A stretch of 32,699 nucleotides of DNA, from the NCBI GenBank assembly GCA_934486455.1, contig CAKSPR010000019.1:1-32699 (forward strand), written 5' to 3'. A program made the position numbers and the translations under genes. Origin of the DNA: an uncultured Eubacteriales bacterium (GTDB lineage: Bacteria > Bacillota > Clostridia > Oscillospirales > Acutalibacteraceae). The notes beneath the pieces are model-generated. The model ran no database searches. It saw only the letters and a program-made list of their open reading frames with translations, and had not been told where the DNA came from. Below, piece after piece: positions 8,447 to 20,298 of the stretch (the stretch's first letter is position 1; each line of letters begins with the position of its first letter).

Positions 8447-8711
8447 TCTTTGACCGTTAGAAAAATGCCGCGGAATGTGCATTGACGAGAGGCTTTTTGT
8501 TGCAAGAGGCCTTACAATCTTTTTGCTAAGCTTTTGTCAATGCACTATAACTACCCTTTAAACAAAGCCGTGGCGTCCCTTGTCAGGGAAGCTGGCGCCG
8601 CAAGGCGACTGAAGGGTAGTAGTGAAAGCGCCACTTTAATCAGAGAGGATAGCTTTATCATTTTGTAATTGTTTCTTTGACCGTCAGGAAAATGCCGCGG
8701 AATGTGCATTT
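8447..8711 (+). repeat. Direct duplication flanking repeat copy 3
   Basis: The segment from CTTTGACCGT through AATGCCGCGGAATGTGCATT occurs at about 8449-8483 and again at about 8675-8711, with only a few mismatches. After the second copy the normal upstream flank and core (copy 4) follow. After the first, the same upstream flank is present, but the core is missing and an inverted copy (copy 3) follows. The 664-base gap 8442-9105 therefore contains only repeat material and one terminator. Confidence 0.75.
8568..8620 (-). repeat. Palindromic intergenic repeat, copy 3
   Basis: Inverted copy. Read in repeat orientation, hairpin 1 is CGCC-ttgc-GGCG. Hairpin 2 is TCCCT-gaca-AGGGA instead of CCCCT-gaca-AGGGG, meaning both members of the outermost pair have changed from C-G to T-A. 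Confidence 0.88.
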
Positions 8712-8739
8712 ATGGGAGCTTTTTGTTACAAGAAGACTT

Positions 8740-8797
8740 ACTACCCCTCAGTCTCGGCGGTGCGCCGAGCCAGCTCCCCTGACAAGGGGCGCCACGG
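8740..8797 (+). repeat. Palindromic intergenic repeat, copy 4
   Basis: Hairpin 1 is the 7-bp CTCGGCG-gtg-CGCCGAG and hairpin 2 is CCCCT-gaca-AGGGG. Its 3' half (from GACAAGGGG) is repeated in tandem directly downstream. Confidence 0.9.
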
Positions 8798-8935
8798 GCT
8801 TAGTTAATGTTTTAGCTATGTGCATTGACAAGGGGCGCCACGGGCTTAGTTAATATTTTAGCTATGTGCATTTGACAAGGGGTGCCACGGGCAAAGTTAA
8901 AGCTATAAGGCTTGTGCATTGACAAGGGGCGCCGT
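8781..8935 (+). repeat. Tandem array of repeat half-units, period 46-47 bp
   Basis: Units start with GACAAGGGGCGCC (or GTGCC) at 8781, 8827, 8874 and 8921 and end in TGTGCATT. The first three are complete and the fourth is cut at about 8935. The unit is exactly the 3' half of the palindromic repeat plus its downstream flank. Both ends of a unit carry TGAC, which suggests expansion by slippage or recombination at that microhomology. Confidence 0.85.
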
Positions 8936-8966
8936 GCGCTTGGATATAACTTTTAATATTGTGCGT

Positions 8967-8999
8967 AAAAAAACTCCCGTGAAAAATCACGGGAGTTTT
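8967..8999. terminator. Bidirectional terminator 3' of the glycosyltransferase gene
   Basis: Perfect stem AAAACTCCCGTG / CACGGGAGTTTT with loop AAAAAT. Flanking A and T runs make it functional on either strand. It lies about 107 bases beyond the glycosyltransferase stop on the minus strand. Confidence 0.85.
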
Positions 9000-9105
9000 G
9001 CTTTATATAATTCCCTGCAAAAAGGCGGGGCTTTTTCGCGGCGCATTTTTTGCGGACTTATCGGTGTCGGCGTCTGTTTTCGCCGCAGCACGGAGGATGT
9101 CTGAT

Positions 9106-10119
9106 TTACTCCTGCTTTTCCTTTTTGACCGGCTTGGTCAAAAGGCTGATAAAGCCGACCGCCGTTCCGACGCCGTAAAATGTGTGAAGCAGGAAGAAAA
9201 GAAAGGGCAGTGTGAGATAAAGGGGGTGAAAATCGCCTTTTTCTTTAATGGCGCAAACGGTCATATATATTGCCGCCGCAAAATAGCAACCGAAAAAGAG
9301 AACGGGGAATATCCAGCTGACAAATCCGAGAAGTATTGCCGCCAAAATGCCGAGCACAAACACAAAGGGCACCATATGATATGTATTTATGCAGCCGGGA
9401 CAGATCTTTTTTGTTCTGCCCACCCAGTATCCGTTTAAATATTTCTGTCTGAGCATTTTTTTAAGATTGCTGCGGGTATGCTCATAGGAAATAATATCGG
9501 GGCAAAGACAAAGGCGATAGCCTCCCTTGCGTATGCGGTAGTTCATTTCGTTGTCCTCGGTGCGGGTTAGGCTTTCGTTAAAAAGGCCTACCTTTTCAAA
9601 GACCTCGCGGCGGTATGCTCCGTGGAATATCGAGCGGACATACCGCTTTTTTCCGTTTCGGCGAAAATCGGCCGCGCTTGAACCGAAAACCGAGCTTTCG
9701 GCCATTAAAAGAGTCTGTTTAAAGGGGGTGGAGCCGTCGATTATGTTGGGACGGGCACCGCCTGTGACCATTTCGCCCTCCTCATGGTGGCGGACATTGT
9801 TTTCCACAAACTCGGGGGGTATCTCGGCGTGGGCGTCGACCCTTATTATGATGTCGCCGGTGGAGTGGGTTATGGCATTGTTCCAACCGGGAGCAAGCAC
9901 CTTTTTGGGATTGTCCACCAGGATGATGTCCTTATATTCGTATCTGTGATCCTCCCTGAATTTTGCGAAAATCTCGGGGGTGCGGTCGGTGGAGGCGCTG
10001 TCCACAAGCACGATCTCGGTCAGGCTTTTCGGATAGGTCTGGCCGAGGAAATTGTCCAAAAGCTTTCCGATAAGCTCCTGCTCGTTAAAGGCCACAACGC
10101 AAAGGGAAACTGTAAACAT
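9106..10119 (-). CDS. Family 2 glycosyltransferase with C-terminal membrane segments
   Basis: Inverting GT-A glycosyltransferase that would transfer a sugar from a nucleotide donor to a cell-surface polysaccharide or lipid-linked acceptor. The 337-residue protein opens with the GT2 pattern SLCVVAFNEQELIGKLLDNF, followed by VDSASTDRT (nucleotide binding) and VRVDAHAEI (DxD-like metal site); the acceptor-side motif is probably TRTEDNEMNYR. Two to three hydrophobic helices near residues 250-330 anchor it with the catalytic domain in the cytoplasm. The ATG at 10119 is chosen because AAAGGAGAG sits about 7 bases upstream; an in-frame TTG at 10146 has no such site. It stands alone on the minus strand with a strong promoter and terminator. 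The organisation resembles succinoglycan ExoA-type transferases, but donor and acceptor cannot be told from sequence. Confidence 0.88.
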   Translation of the reverse strand: MFTVSLCVVAFNEQELIGKLLDNFLGQTYPKSLTEIVLVDSASTDRTPEIFAKFREDHRYEYKDIILVDNPKKVLAPGWNNAITHSTGDIIIRVDAHAEIPPEFVENNVRHHEEGEMVTGGARPNIIDGSTPFKQTLLMAESSVFGSSAADFRRNGKKRYVRSIFHGAYRREVFEKVGLFNESLTRTEDNEMNYRIRKGGYRLCLCPDIISYEHTRSNLKKMLRQKYLNGYWVGRTKKICPGCINTYHMVPFVFVLGILAAILLGFVSWIFPVLFFGCYFAAAIYMTVCAIKEKGDFHPLYLTLPFLFFLLHTFYGVGTAVGFISLLTKPVKKEKQE

Positions 10120-10195
10120 CTTTTTCTCTCCTTTTAATCCGCGCAAAAAGCATTAAAAAGAAGAAGGGAAAATCCTGCGCGGTACAACACATGTA

Positions 10196-10224
10196 ATAAT
10201 ACTACATATCGGAATATTTTTCAA
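10196..10224 (-). promoter_or_regulatory. Promoter of the glycosyltransferase gene
   Basis: On the minus strand TTGAAA (10224-10219), 17-base spacer, TATTAT (10201-10196), about 75 bases before the start codon. The -10 lies inside a small inverted repeat, ATGTA-ataatac-TACAT (10191-10207), which might bind a regulator. Confidence 0.65.
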
Positions 10225-10365
10225 CAATAAGTTTTTCTTCGGGCCGACCCGTTCTTTTGAAAACGGCGGGCAGGCGGAAAGACCTTGTGGGATTTTTTTA
10301 AAAGTTGCATGTTTTTGTGCAACAAAGCCCTCCATTTGAGACGGTTAATAAAGGAGGTTTTTAAA

Positions 10366-11310
10366 TTGAAGGAAAACAGCACGGCAGGAGAGCAAAAAGC
10401 AAAAGCAAAAATCAAGGAGAAAACCATGGCGAAAATTTTAAGCGAGGCCTTGCCCGAAAAATATCGGGAGGGGAAAATATCCTTTGTGATATATTCCGAA
10501 TGGGAGGAAAACTGCGCCCTTCTTTCGGATGAGCAAAGGGGAAAGCTGTTTTCGGCGATCATGGCCTACGGCGGCAGGGGAGAGGACATCTCGAAGGAGC
10601 TTGACGGGGTAACGGCCATGTGCTTTTCCTTTATGAAAAATCAGCTTAAACGGGACGCCGAAAAATATATGAGCATTGTAAAGCGCAATTCCGAAAACGG
10701 CAAAAAGGGCGGCCGTCCGCGAAGGACGAAGGAGGATCGGCAGAACGACACGGGGTATTCCGCCCGGGAGGAGGCCTCAAAAAGCGAAAAAACCGAGGGC
10801 TTTTCGGAAAAACCCAAAAAAGCCGATAATGACAATGATGATGATAATGATAATGAAGATGTTAATGTTAATGTTGATGACAATGACACTGAAAATAAAA
10901 ACAAAAATGAAAATGACGCCGCTGCGGCGGAGGAGAGGCTCCGAAGGCTGAGGCAGGAATATGAGGCCGTTAAGGAGAGAAGAAGGGCACAGCAGCGGTG
11001 TGTGAGAACAGAACAAATGTTTGATGAATTTTGGAAGGAATATCCGAAAAAGGAAAACATGGTCAGGGCAAAAAGAGCCTTTATGGGACTTTCCCCCGAC
11101 GAGGAAACGTTTAAGAAGCTTATGGAGGCGGTAAAGCGGAGCAAGTCCACCGAGAAATGGAAAACGGAAAACGGACGGTTTGTGCCGTTGGCCGCAAATT
11201 ATATTTTGGACAGGCGGTTTGAGGACAGATTTATACTTCCCGACGGAACAAAGGAGCGCAGCTATGATGTGGAGAGCATTAAAAAGGCTTTGCTTAACGG
11301 GCAGGCGTGA
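10366..11310 (+). CDS. Orphan phage-replication-like protein with Asx-rich linker
   Basis: Protein of 314 residues resembling replication-organizer proteins of Firmicutes phages and integrative elements. The N-terminal part (ISFVIYSEWEENCALLSDEQ through FSFMKNQLKRDAEKY) resembles a DUF6291-type domain, followed by the basic NGKKGGRPRR. The C-terminal part (FDEFWKEYPKKENMVRAKRAF, later NGRFVPLAANYILDRRFED) matches the ending common in phage replisome proteins. Between them is a low-complexity stretch of Asp, Asn, Glu and Lys, encoded by a degenerate GAT/AAT microsatellite at about 10820-10920. The TTG at 10366 follows AAAGGAGG at a good distance; ATG at 10426, with its own AAGGAG, would give 294 residues. 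No integrase, capsid or other phage gene is present, so this is a remnant or a domesticated gene. Function is inferred only from resemblance. Confidence 0.75.
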   Translation: MKENSTAGEQKAKAKIKEKTMAKILSEALPEKYREGKISFVIYSEWEENCALLSDEQRGKLFSAIMAYGGRGEDISKELDGVTAMCFSFMKNQLKRDAEKYMSIVKRNSENGKKGGRPRRTKEDRQNDTGYSAREEASKSEKTEGFSEKPKKADNDNDDDNDNEDVNVNVDDNDTENKNKNENDAAAAEERLRRLRQEYEAVKERRRAQQRCVRTEQMFDEFWKEYPKKENMVRAKRAFMGLSPDEETFKKLMEAVKRSKSTEKWKTENGRFVPLAANYILDRRFEDRFILPDGTKERSYDVESIKKALLNGQA

Positions 11311-11400
11311 GTGTTGGCCGTTGAAGGAAATGCGGTGGTTGTCACACTGCTTTGATTAATGCACGGCAATGACAGGAGCTTATTTGTTACAAGAAGACTT

Positions 11401-11456
11401 ACTACCCCTCAGTCTCGGCGGTGCCGAGCCAGCTCCCCTGACAAGGGGCGCCACGG
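11401..11456 (+). repeat. Palindromic intergenic repeat, copy 5
   Basis: Hairpin 1 is CTCGGC-ggt-GCCGAG and hairpin 2 is CCCCT-gaca-AGGGG. A further half-unit starting GACAAGGGGC follows at 11486, ending near 11526. The rest of the gap (about 11530-11657) is A/T-rich with no gene or structure that I can support. Confidence 0.9.
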
Positions 11457-11657
11457 CTTACTGTTGACTTTATCCTTATTGCAATGACAAGGGGCGGCGC
11501 GGCTTAGTTTGAATTTTAGGCTTGTGTGGGGAACACAAGGGGGCGTTGTTTGATTTAATATAAAATACTAACCACTGTACCGTGTGTTTCTTTTCGTTGT
11601 CTGTAAGCCTTGATTTTACTGGGGAAATTATTTTTTAAAAAAATTTTTAATTTTATC

Positions 11658-11686
11658 TTGACATTTGACTCGGCTTGCGATAAAAT
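11658..11686 (+). promoter_or_regulatory. Strong promoter of rpoB-rpoC
   Basis: Consensus TTGACA (11658-11663), exactly 17 bases, TAAAAT (11681-11686). Initiation near 11693 gives a leader of about 420 bases before the rpoB start, unusually long, and containing the 23-bp tandem array. No rplJ or rplL is present upstream, so rpoB has its own promoter here. Confidence 0.8.
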
Positions 11687-11771
11687 GCTAAATTGTACTA
11701 TTATAGGTTAGTTTGCGCCATTAAGTCGGTGTAAATCAATTTGATTTTACGGCTTTTCGGGGCGGGGACGG

Positions 11772-11932
11772 CTTCTTCAGCCGGCAGGGGAATGCTTTTT
11801 CAGCCGGAGACGGAACGCTTCTTCAGTCAAAGAGGAAATGCTTTTTCGGTCGAAGAGTGAACGCTTCTTCAGCCGGAGACGGAATGTTGCTTCGGTCGAA
11901 GAGGGAATGCTTCTTCAACCGATGAGAGAATG
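11772..11932 (+). repeat. Seven-unit 23-bp tandem array in the rpoB leader
   Basis: Seven consecutive units of exactly 23 bases start at 11772, 11795, 11818, 11841, 11864, 11887 and 11910. Each has the form CTTCTTC-(A/G)GYC... ending in GAAYG. Units 2 and 5 are near-identical, and 4 and 6 share a CGGTCGAAGAG centre. Two degenerate units (CTCCTTTTGG, CTTCTTCGGTCGC) follow. Twenty-three is not a multiple of three, which argues against a coding repeat. It lies wholly within the transcribed leader. Confidence 0.85.
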
Positions 11933-12113
11933 CTCCTTTTGGATGTAACCCGCTTCTTCGGTCGCTTCCTTTTCCGAAGGCTCCCGCAGGCTGACCGCAT
12001 CTTCATACCTTTTGTTTCCGACCCTTTGCCGGTTATCGGCGGGCGGCGGGGATGAGAATTTAAGATGTTCATCTGAAACCTTTAATTATCCTTTGAAACG
12101 GAGTGGTAAAGTC

Positions 12114-15100
12114 GTGGTAAATGTCAAGAAGGTAAAACTCGGAACCAACGAACGGTACAGCTTTTCCAAAATCAATGAGGTTCTGGATATGCCCAATCTC
12201 ATTGAGGTTCAGAAAAGCTCCTATAAATGGTTCGTTGAGCAGGGCCTTAAAGAGGTCTTTGACGAGATGCAGCCCATTTGCGATTACAGCAACAATCTTG
12301 AGCTGACCTTCCTCGGTTATCGTTTTGACGAGCAGCCTAAATACACCATTTTGGAGTGTAAAGAGCGCGACGCAACATATGCAGCCCCCCTGCGCGTCAC
12401 CGCACGCCTGCTCAATAAAGAAACCGGCGAAATCAAAGAAAGCGAAGTCTTTATGGGAGACTTCCCCCTTATGACCCCCTCGGGCACCTTTGTCATCAAC
12501 GGTGCCGAGAGAGTTATCGTATCCCAGCTTGTCCGTTCGCCCGGCGCATATTTCGATGTGACGGTGGACAAATCCGGCCGCAAGCTTTTCAGCTCGACCA
12601 TTATCCCCATCCGCGGCGCATGGCTTGAATACGAGACCGACCAAAACGAGATAATCTATGTCCGCATAGACAAAAACCGCAAGCTTCCTCTGACCACCTT
12701 CATCCGTGCCCTCGGAATAGGCAGGGACGAGGAGATCAAGGAATATTTCGGCGAGAGCGAGAGACTTCTTGCCACCATCGAGAAGGATGTCACCAAAAAC
12801 AGCGAGGAAGCCCTGCTTGAGGTTTATAAAAAGCTCCGCCCCGGCGAGCCCTTCACCGTCGACGGCGCCACAACCCACATCAACAACCTTTTCTTCGACC
12901 CTCAGAGATACGATCTTTCGAGAGTCGGCCGTTTCAAATACAATAAAAAGCTTAACATCGTCGATCGGGTACTCGGACGCACCCTGACCCGTCCCGTGGC
13001 CGATCCCGTAACCGGAGAGCTGCTTGCAGAGGCGGGAGTTACCGTTTCCCGCGGCCTTGCCGAGGAATTCGACAAAAGGGGCGTTAAGGAAGCCTACATC
13101 ACCGTCGAGACCGAGGAGGGCAACAGCGAGTTTAAGGTCATCGCCAACCACACGGTTGACATTAAAAATTATGTGTCCTTCGACGCCGAGGCCGAGTGCG
13201 GTATAAACGAGAGAGTGTGCTTCGACGAGCTTATGAAGATACTTGAGCAAAACGAGGACGAGGACGACATCAAGGCCGCCCTTCGCGCAAACAAGGATAA
13301 GCTCATTCCCAAGCACATCACCCTTGACGACATTTTCGCCACCGTCAGCTACATCTTAGGTCTTGCCTACGACATCGGCAGCATCGACGACATCGACCAT
13401 CTCGGCAACCGCCGTATCCGTTCGGTGGGCGAGCTGCTTCAAAACCAGTTCCGCATCGGTATCACCCGCATGGAGCGCGTTGTCCGTGAGAAAATGGGCG
13501 TTCAGGCTCAGGACGCCGAGACAGTCACCCCCATAAGCCTTATCAACATCCGCCCGGTGGTTGCGGCCATCCGCGAGTTCTTCGGCTCTTCGCCCCTGTC
13601 CCAGTTCATGGATCAGACCAACCCCCTGGCCGAGCTTACCCATAAGCGCCGTCTTTCGGCTCTGGGCCCCGGCGGACTTTCCCGTGACCGCGCCGGATTT
13701 GAGGTGCGAGATGTTCACTATACCCATTACGGCCGTATGTGTCCTATAGAGACCCCCGAAGGACCTAACATCGGACTTATATCCTACCTTGCCACCTTCG
13801 CCAGAATCAACGAATACGGCTTTGTAGAGGCTCCCTACCGCAGAGTAGACAAGGAGACCGGCGTCGTGCTTGACGAGGTGGTTTACATGACCGCCGACCA
13901 GGAGGACGATTTTGTCGTCGCCCAGGCCAACGAGCCGCTGGACGAGCACGGACGCTTTGCCCGCGCAAAGGTTTCGGCCCGCAGAAGAGACGAGTTTATC
14001 GAGGTCGAAAGGGAAATGGCCGAATTTATGGATGTTTCGCCGAAAATGGTTATTTCGGTTGCCACCTCCATGATACCCTTCCTTGAAAACGACGACGCCA
14101 ACCGTGCCCTCATGGGCGCCAACATGCAGCGCCAGGCCGTTCCGCTTCTTAAAACCGATTCGCCCATTGTCGGAACGGGCATGGAATATAAGGCGGCGGT
14201 GGATTCGGGCGTTTGCGTGCTTTGCGAGCGTGCCGGCACCGTCACCAAGGTCGACGCCGACAGCGTGGAGGTCACCACCGAGTCGGGCGAGGTCGACAAA
14301 TATGAAATAATCAAATTCCTCCGCTCCAACCAGGGCACCTGCATCAACCAGCGCCCCGTGGTTTCGGAGGGTCAGCATGTCGAGCCTCACGATGTCATTG
14401 CCGACGGCCCCGCCACAAGCAACGGCGAGGTGGCTCTCGGTAAAAATGCCCTCATCGGCTTTATGACATGGGAGGGCTATAACTACGAGGACGCCGTTCT
14501 CATCAACGAGAAGGTGGTCCGCGACGATGTTTTCACATCCATTCATATAGAAGAATACGAGCTTGAAGCAAGAGATACCAAGCTCGGCGCCGAGGAAATC
14601 ACCCGCGACATCCCCAACGTCGGCGAGGACGCTTTAAAGGACCTTGACGAGCGCGGAATAATCCGCATCGGAGCAGAGGTGCGTGCCGGAGACATTCTGG
14701 TCGGTAAGGTCACCCCCAAGGGAGAGACCGAAATGACCGCCGAGGAGCGGCTGCTTCGCGCAATATTCGGCGAAAAGGCCAGAGAGGTCAGAGATACCTC
14801 CCTGCGCGTGCCCCACGGTGAATACGGCACAATCGTTGACGTTAAGGTCTTCGACCGCCGTAATTCCTCCGAGCTTAATCCCGGAGTCAACATGGTCGTT
14901 CGCTGCTATATCGCCCAAAAGAGAAAAATCTCGGTGGGAGATAAAATGGCCGGACGCCACGGTAACAAGGGCGTTGTTTCGAGAATTCTTCCGGTTGAGG
15001 ATATGCCCTTCCTGCCCGACGGCACACCCCTCGACATTGTTCTTAACCCCCTGGGCGTTCCTTCCCGAATGAACATCGGACAGGTGCTTGAGGTGCATCT

Positions 15101-15866
15101 CGGCTATGCCGCAAGAGCCCTCGGCTGGAAGGTCTGCACCCCCGTTTTCGACGGCGCTCACGAGGAGGACATCCGCGAGGCGTTAAAGGAGGCGGGTCTT
15201 TCGGAGGACGGCAAGACCCAGCTTTTCGACGGCCGTACCGGCAGACCCTTCGACAATCGTGTAACCGTCGGAATCATGTACTTCTTAAAGCTCCACCACC
15301 TTGTTGACGATAAAATCCACGCCCGCTCCACCGGTCCCTACTCCCTGGTCACCCAGCAGCCTCTCGGCGGTAAGGCGCAGTTCGGCGGACAGCGCTTCGG
15401 AGAGATGGAGGTTTGGGCGCTTGAGGCTTACGGCGCCGCCTACACCCTCCAGGAGATACTCACCATTAAATCCGACGATCTCAACGGCCGCGTTAAGACC
15501 TACGAGGCCATTGTTAAGGGTCAGAATGTTCCGAAGCCCGGCATCCCCGAATCCTTTAAGGTCATGATGAAGGAGCTTCAGTCTCTCGGACTTGACGTTT
15601 GCGTGCTCGACCAAAACGGCGAGGAGGTCGACATGAAGCAGCATTTCGACGACGACGACATTCCGGTCAGAAAGCCCGCCGAAGAAGGGGAGACCCTTGA
15701 AATGGCTCATGTTGCCGACGACCTTGCGGGATATACCGTTGAGGACGACGAGGGCAACATTATCGAACAAAGCGACGACGATCTGCTTTTCGACGATGAG
15801 TCGGACGACGATTTCGCCGACGGGGCAAATGACGGCTCCTTTGACGACGACCGAACCGAAATGTAA
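12114..15866 (+). CDS. rpoB: DNA-directed RNA polymerase subunit beta
   Basis: Second-largest subunit of RNA polymerase, forming one side of the active-site cleft. The 1250-residue product is full length and begins MVNVKKVKLG, then SFSKINEVLDMPNLIEVQK as in other Firmicutes. The rifampicin-binding region near residues 488-530 reads GSSPLSQFMDQTNPLAELTH, then KRRLSALGPGG. The residues usually mutated in resistance (Asp516, His526 and Ser531 in E. coli numbering) are unchanged, although position 510 is Pro rather than Gln. The C-terminus ends in a strongly acidic tail rich in Asp. The GTG start at 12114 is chosen because it gives the canonical N-terminus and follows a GGAG ten bases upstream; longer in-frame starts would translate leader RNA. 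It overlaps no gene and ends 12 bases before rpoC, with which it is co-transcribed. Confidence 0.97.
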   Translation: MVNVKKVKLGTNERYSFSKINEVLDMPNLIEVQKSSYKWFVEQGLKEVFDEMQPICDYSNNLELTFLGYRFDEQPKYTILECKERDATYAAPLRVTARLLNKETGEIKESEVFMGDFPLMTPSGTFVINGAERVIVSQLVRSPGAYFDVTVDKSGRKLFSSTIIPIRGAWLEYETDQNEIIYVRIDKNRKLPLTTFIRALGIGRDEEIKEYFGESERLLATIEKDVTKNSEEALLEVYKKLRPGEPFTVDGATTHINNLFFDPQRYDLSRVGRFKYNKKLNIVDRVLGRTLTRPVADPVTGELLAEAGVTVSRGLAEEFDKRGVKEAYITVETEEGNSEFKVIANHTVDIKNYVSFDAEAECGINERVCFDELMKILEQNEDEDDIKAALRANKDKLIPKHITLDDIFATVSYILGLAYDIGSIDDIDHLGNRRIRSVGELLQNQFRIGITRMERVVREKMGVQAQDAETVTPISLINIRPVVAAIREFFGSSPLSQFMDQTNPLAELTHKRRLSALGPGGLSRDRAGFEVRDVHYTHYGRMCPIETPEGPNIGLISYLATFARINEYGFVEAPYRRVDKETGVVLDEVVYMTADQEDDFVVAQANEPLDEHGRFARAKVSARRRDEFIEVEREMAEFMDVSPKMVISVATSMIPFLENDDANRALMGANMQRQAVPLLKTDSPIVGTGMEYKAAVDSGVCVLCERAGTVTKVDADSVEVTTESGEVDKYEIIKFLRSNQGTCINQRPVVSEGQHVEPHDVIADGPATSNGEVALGKNALIGFMTWEGYNYEDAVLINEKVVRDDVFTSIHIEEYELEARDTKLGAEEITRDIPNVGEDALKDLDERGIIRIGAEVRAGDILVGKVTPKGETEMTAEERLLRAIFGEKAREVRDTSLRVPHGEYGTIVDVKVFDRRNSSELNPGVNMVVRCYIAQKRKISVGDKMAGRHGNKGVVSRILPVEDMPFLPDGTPLDIVLNPLGVPSRMNIGQVLEVHLGYAARALGWKVCTPVFDGAHEEDIREALKEAGLSEDGKTQLFDGRTGRPFDNRVTVGIMYFLKLHHLVDDKIHARSTGPYSLVTQQPLGGKAQFGGQRFGEMEVWALEAYGAAYTLQEILTIKSDDLNGRVKTYEAIVKGQNVPKPGIPESFKVMMKELQSLGLDVCVLDQNGEEVDMKQHFDDDDIPVRKPAEEGETLEMAHVADDLAGYTVEDDEGNIIEQSDDDLLFDDESDDDFADGANDGSFDDDRTEM

Positions 15867-15878
15867 GGAGGAAAATTT

Positions 15879-19538
<3,660 letters not shown>

Positions 19539-19612
19539 GCCGGGGAAAAAATATTCTTTTTCCGATCGGCGGCGCAAATGCTCCGATTTTACGAAAATTT
19601 AATTTAAAACTA

Positions 19613-19641
19613 TTGACAAATGCCGAGTTTTATGATAAACT
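19613..19641 (+). promoter_or_regulatory. Promoter of the rpsL-rpsG-fusA operon
   Basis: Consensus TTGACA (19613-19618), 17-base spacer, TAAACT (19636-19641). An inverted repeat, CCGAGTTT-tatgat-AAACTCGG (19623-19644), covers most of the spacer and the whole -10 box, so it could be an operator, or an rpoC-end hairpin that shares the site. Confidence 0.75.
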
Positions 19642-19732
19642 CGGTATTTGTTGTATGGTGGGTTTTTGTGGCAATGTGATTTGCCTTATATTTCCCGCAG
19701 ATACAGCCATTTTCGAAGAAAGGAGAAATGAT

Positions 19733-20146
19733 ATGCCAACCTTTAATCAGCTTGTCCGTAAGGGTAGAGAGACAATTAACAAAAAGTCCAAGACCCCTGC
19801 GCTTCTCAAGGGCTTCAATTCCAAGCGTCAGATCATGACCGATTCGAATTCCCCCCAAAAGCGCGGCGTCTGCACCGCAGTTAAAACCACTACCCCCAAG
19901 AAGCCGAACTCTGCACTCCGTAAAATTGCCCGTGTACGCCTTTCCAACGGAATCGAGGTTTCGACCTACATTCCCGGCGTCGGCCACAATCTTCAGGAGC
20001 ACAGCGTCGTGCTTATCCGCGGCGGCCGTGTTAAGGATCTCCCCGGTGTTCGTTACCATATCGTCCGCGGTACTCTTGATGCTCAGGGCGTTAACGGAAG
20101 AATGCAGGCTCGTTCCAAATACGGTGCAAAGCGTCCGAAGAAATAA
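19733..20146 (+). CDS. rpsL: 30S ribosomal protein S12
   Basis: Ribosomal protein at the decoding centre of the small subunit. The 137-residue sequence is of normal length and opens MPTFNQLVRKGR. Both conserved streptomycin-contact loops are unaltered: TTPKKPNSALRK (Lys42/43 region) and RGGRVKDLPGVRYH (Lys87/88 region), so no ribosomal streptomycin-resistance change is visible. The start at 19733 follows AAAGGAG; in-frame sequence further upstream runs through the promoter and is not coding. It is first in an operon with rpsG, fusA and probably tuf. The gap to rpsG is about 150 bases and holds small A/T-rich hairpins but no clear terminator. Confidence 0.97.
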   Translation: MPTFNQLVRKGRETINKKSKTPALLKGFNSKRQIMTDSNSPQKRGVCTAVKTTTPKKPNSALRKIARVRLSNGIEVSTYIPGVGHNLQEHSVVLIRGGRVKDLPGVRYHIVRGTLDAQGVNGRMQARSKYGAKRPKK

Positions 20147-20298
20147 TTCGGAATTTTTTTAAGACGAAATCTTCTTGCAGGCAGACACATTTGTGTCGCA
20201 GATGCGTTTATATATATTTTATTTGCGCTTCTGCTTGGTGCCACGGGATTTTGTCACTCGAGTACCTATGATATCATTATGTGAAGGAGGGAAGCGAA

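Noticed and set aside
8781..8935. CRISPR array
   Set aside because: Units are contiguous half-repeats without unique spacers, and no cas gene is present.
11772..11932. CRISPR or coding repeat in front of rpoB
   Set aside because: The 23-bp units abut without spacers and 23 is not a multiple of three, so neither explanation fits.
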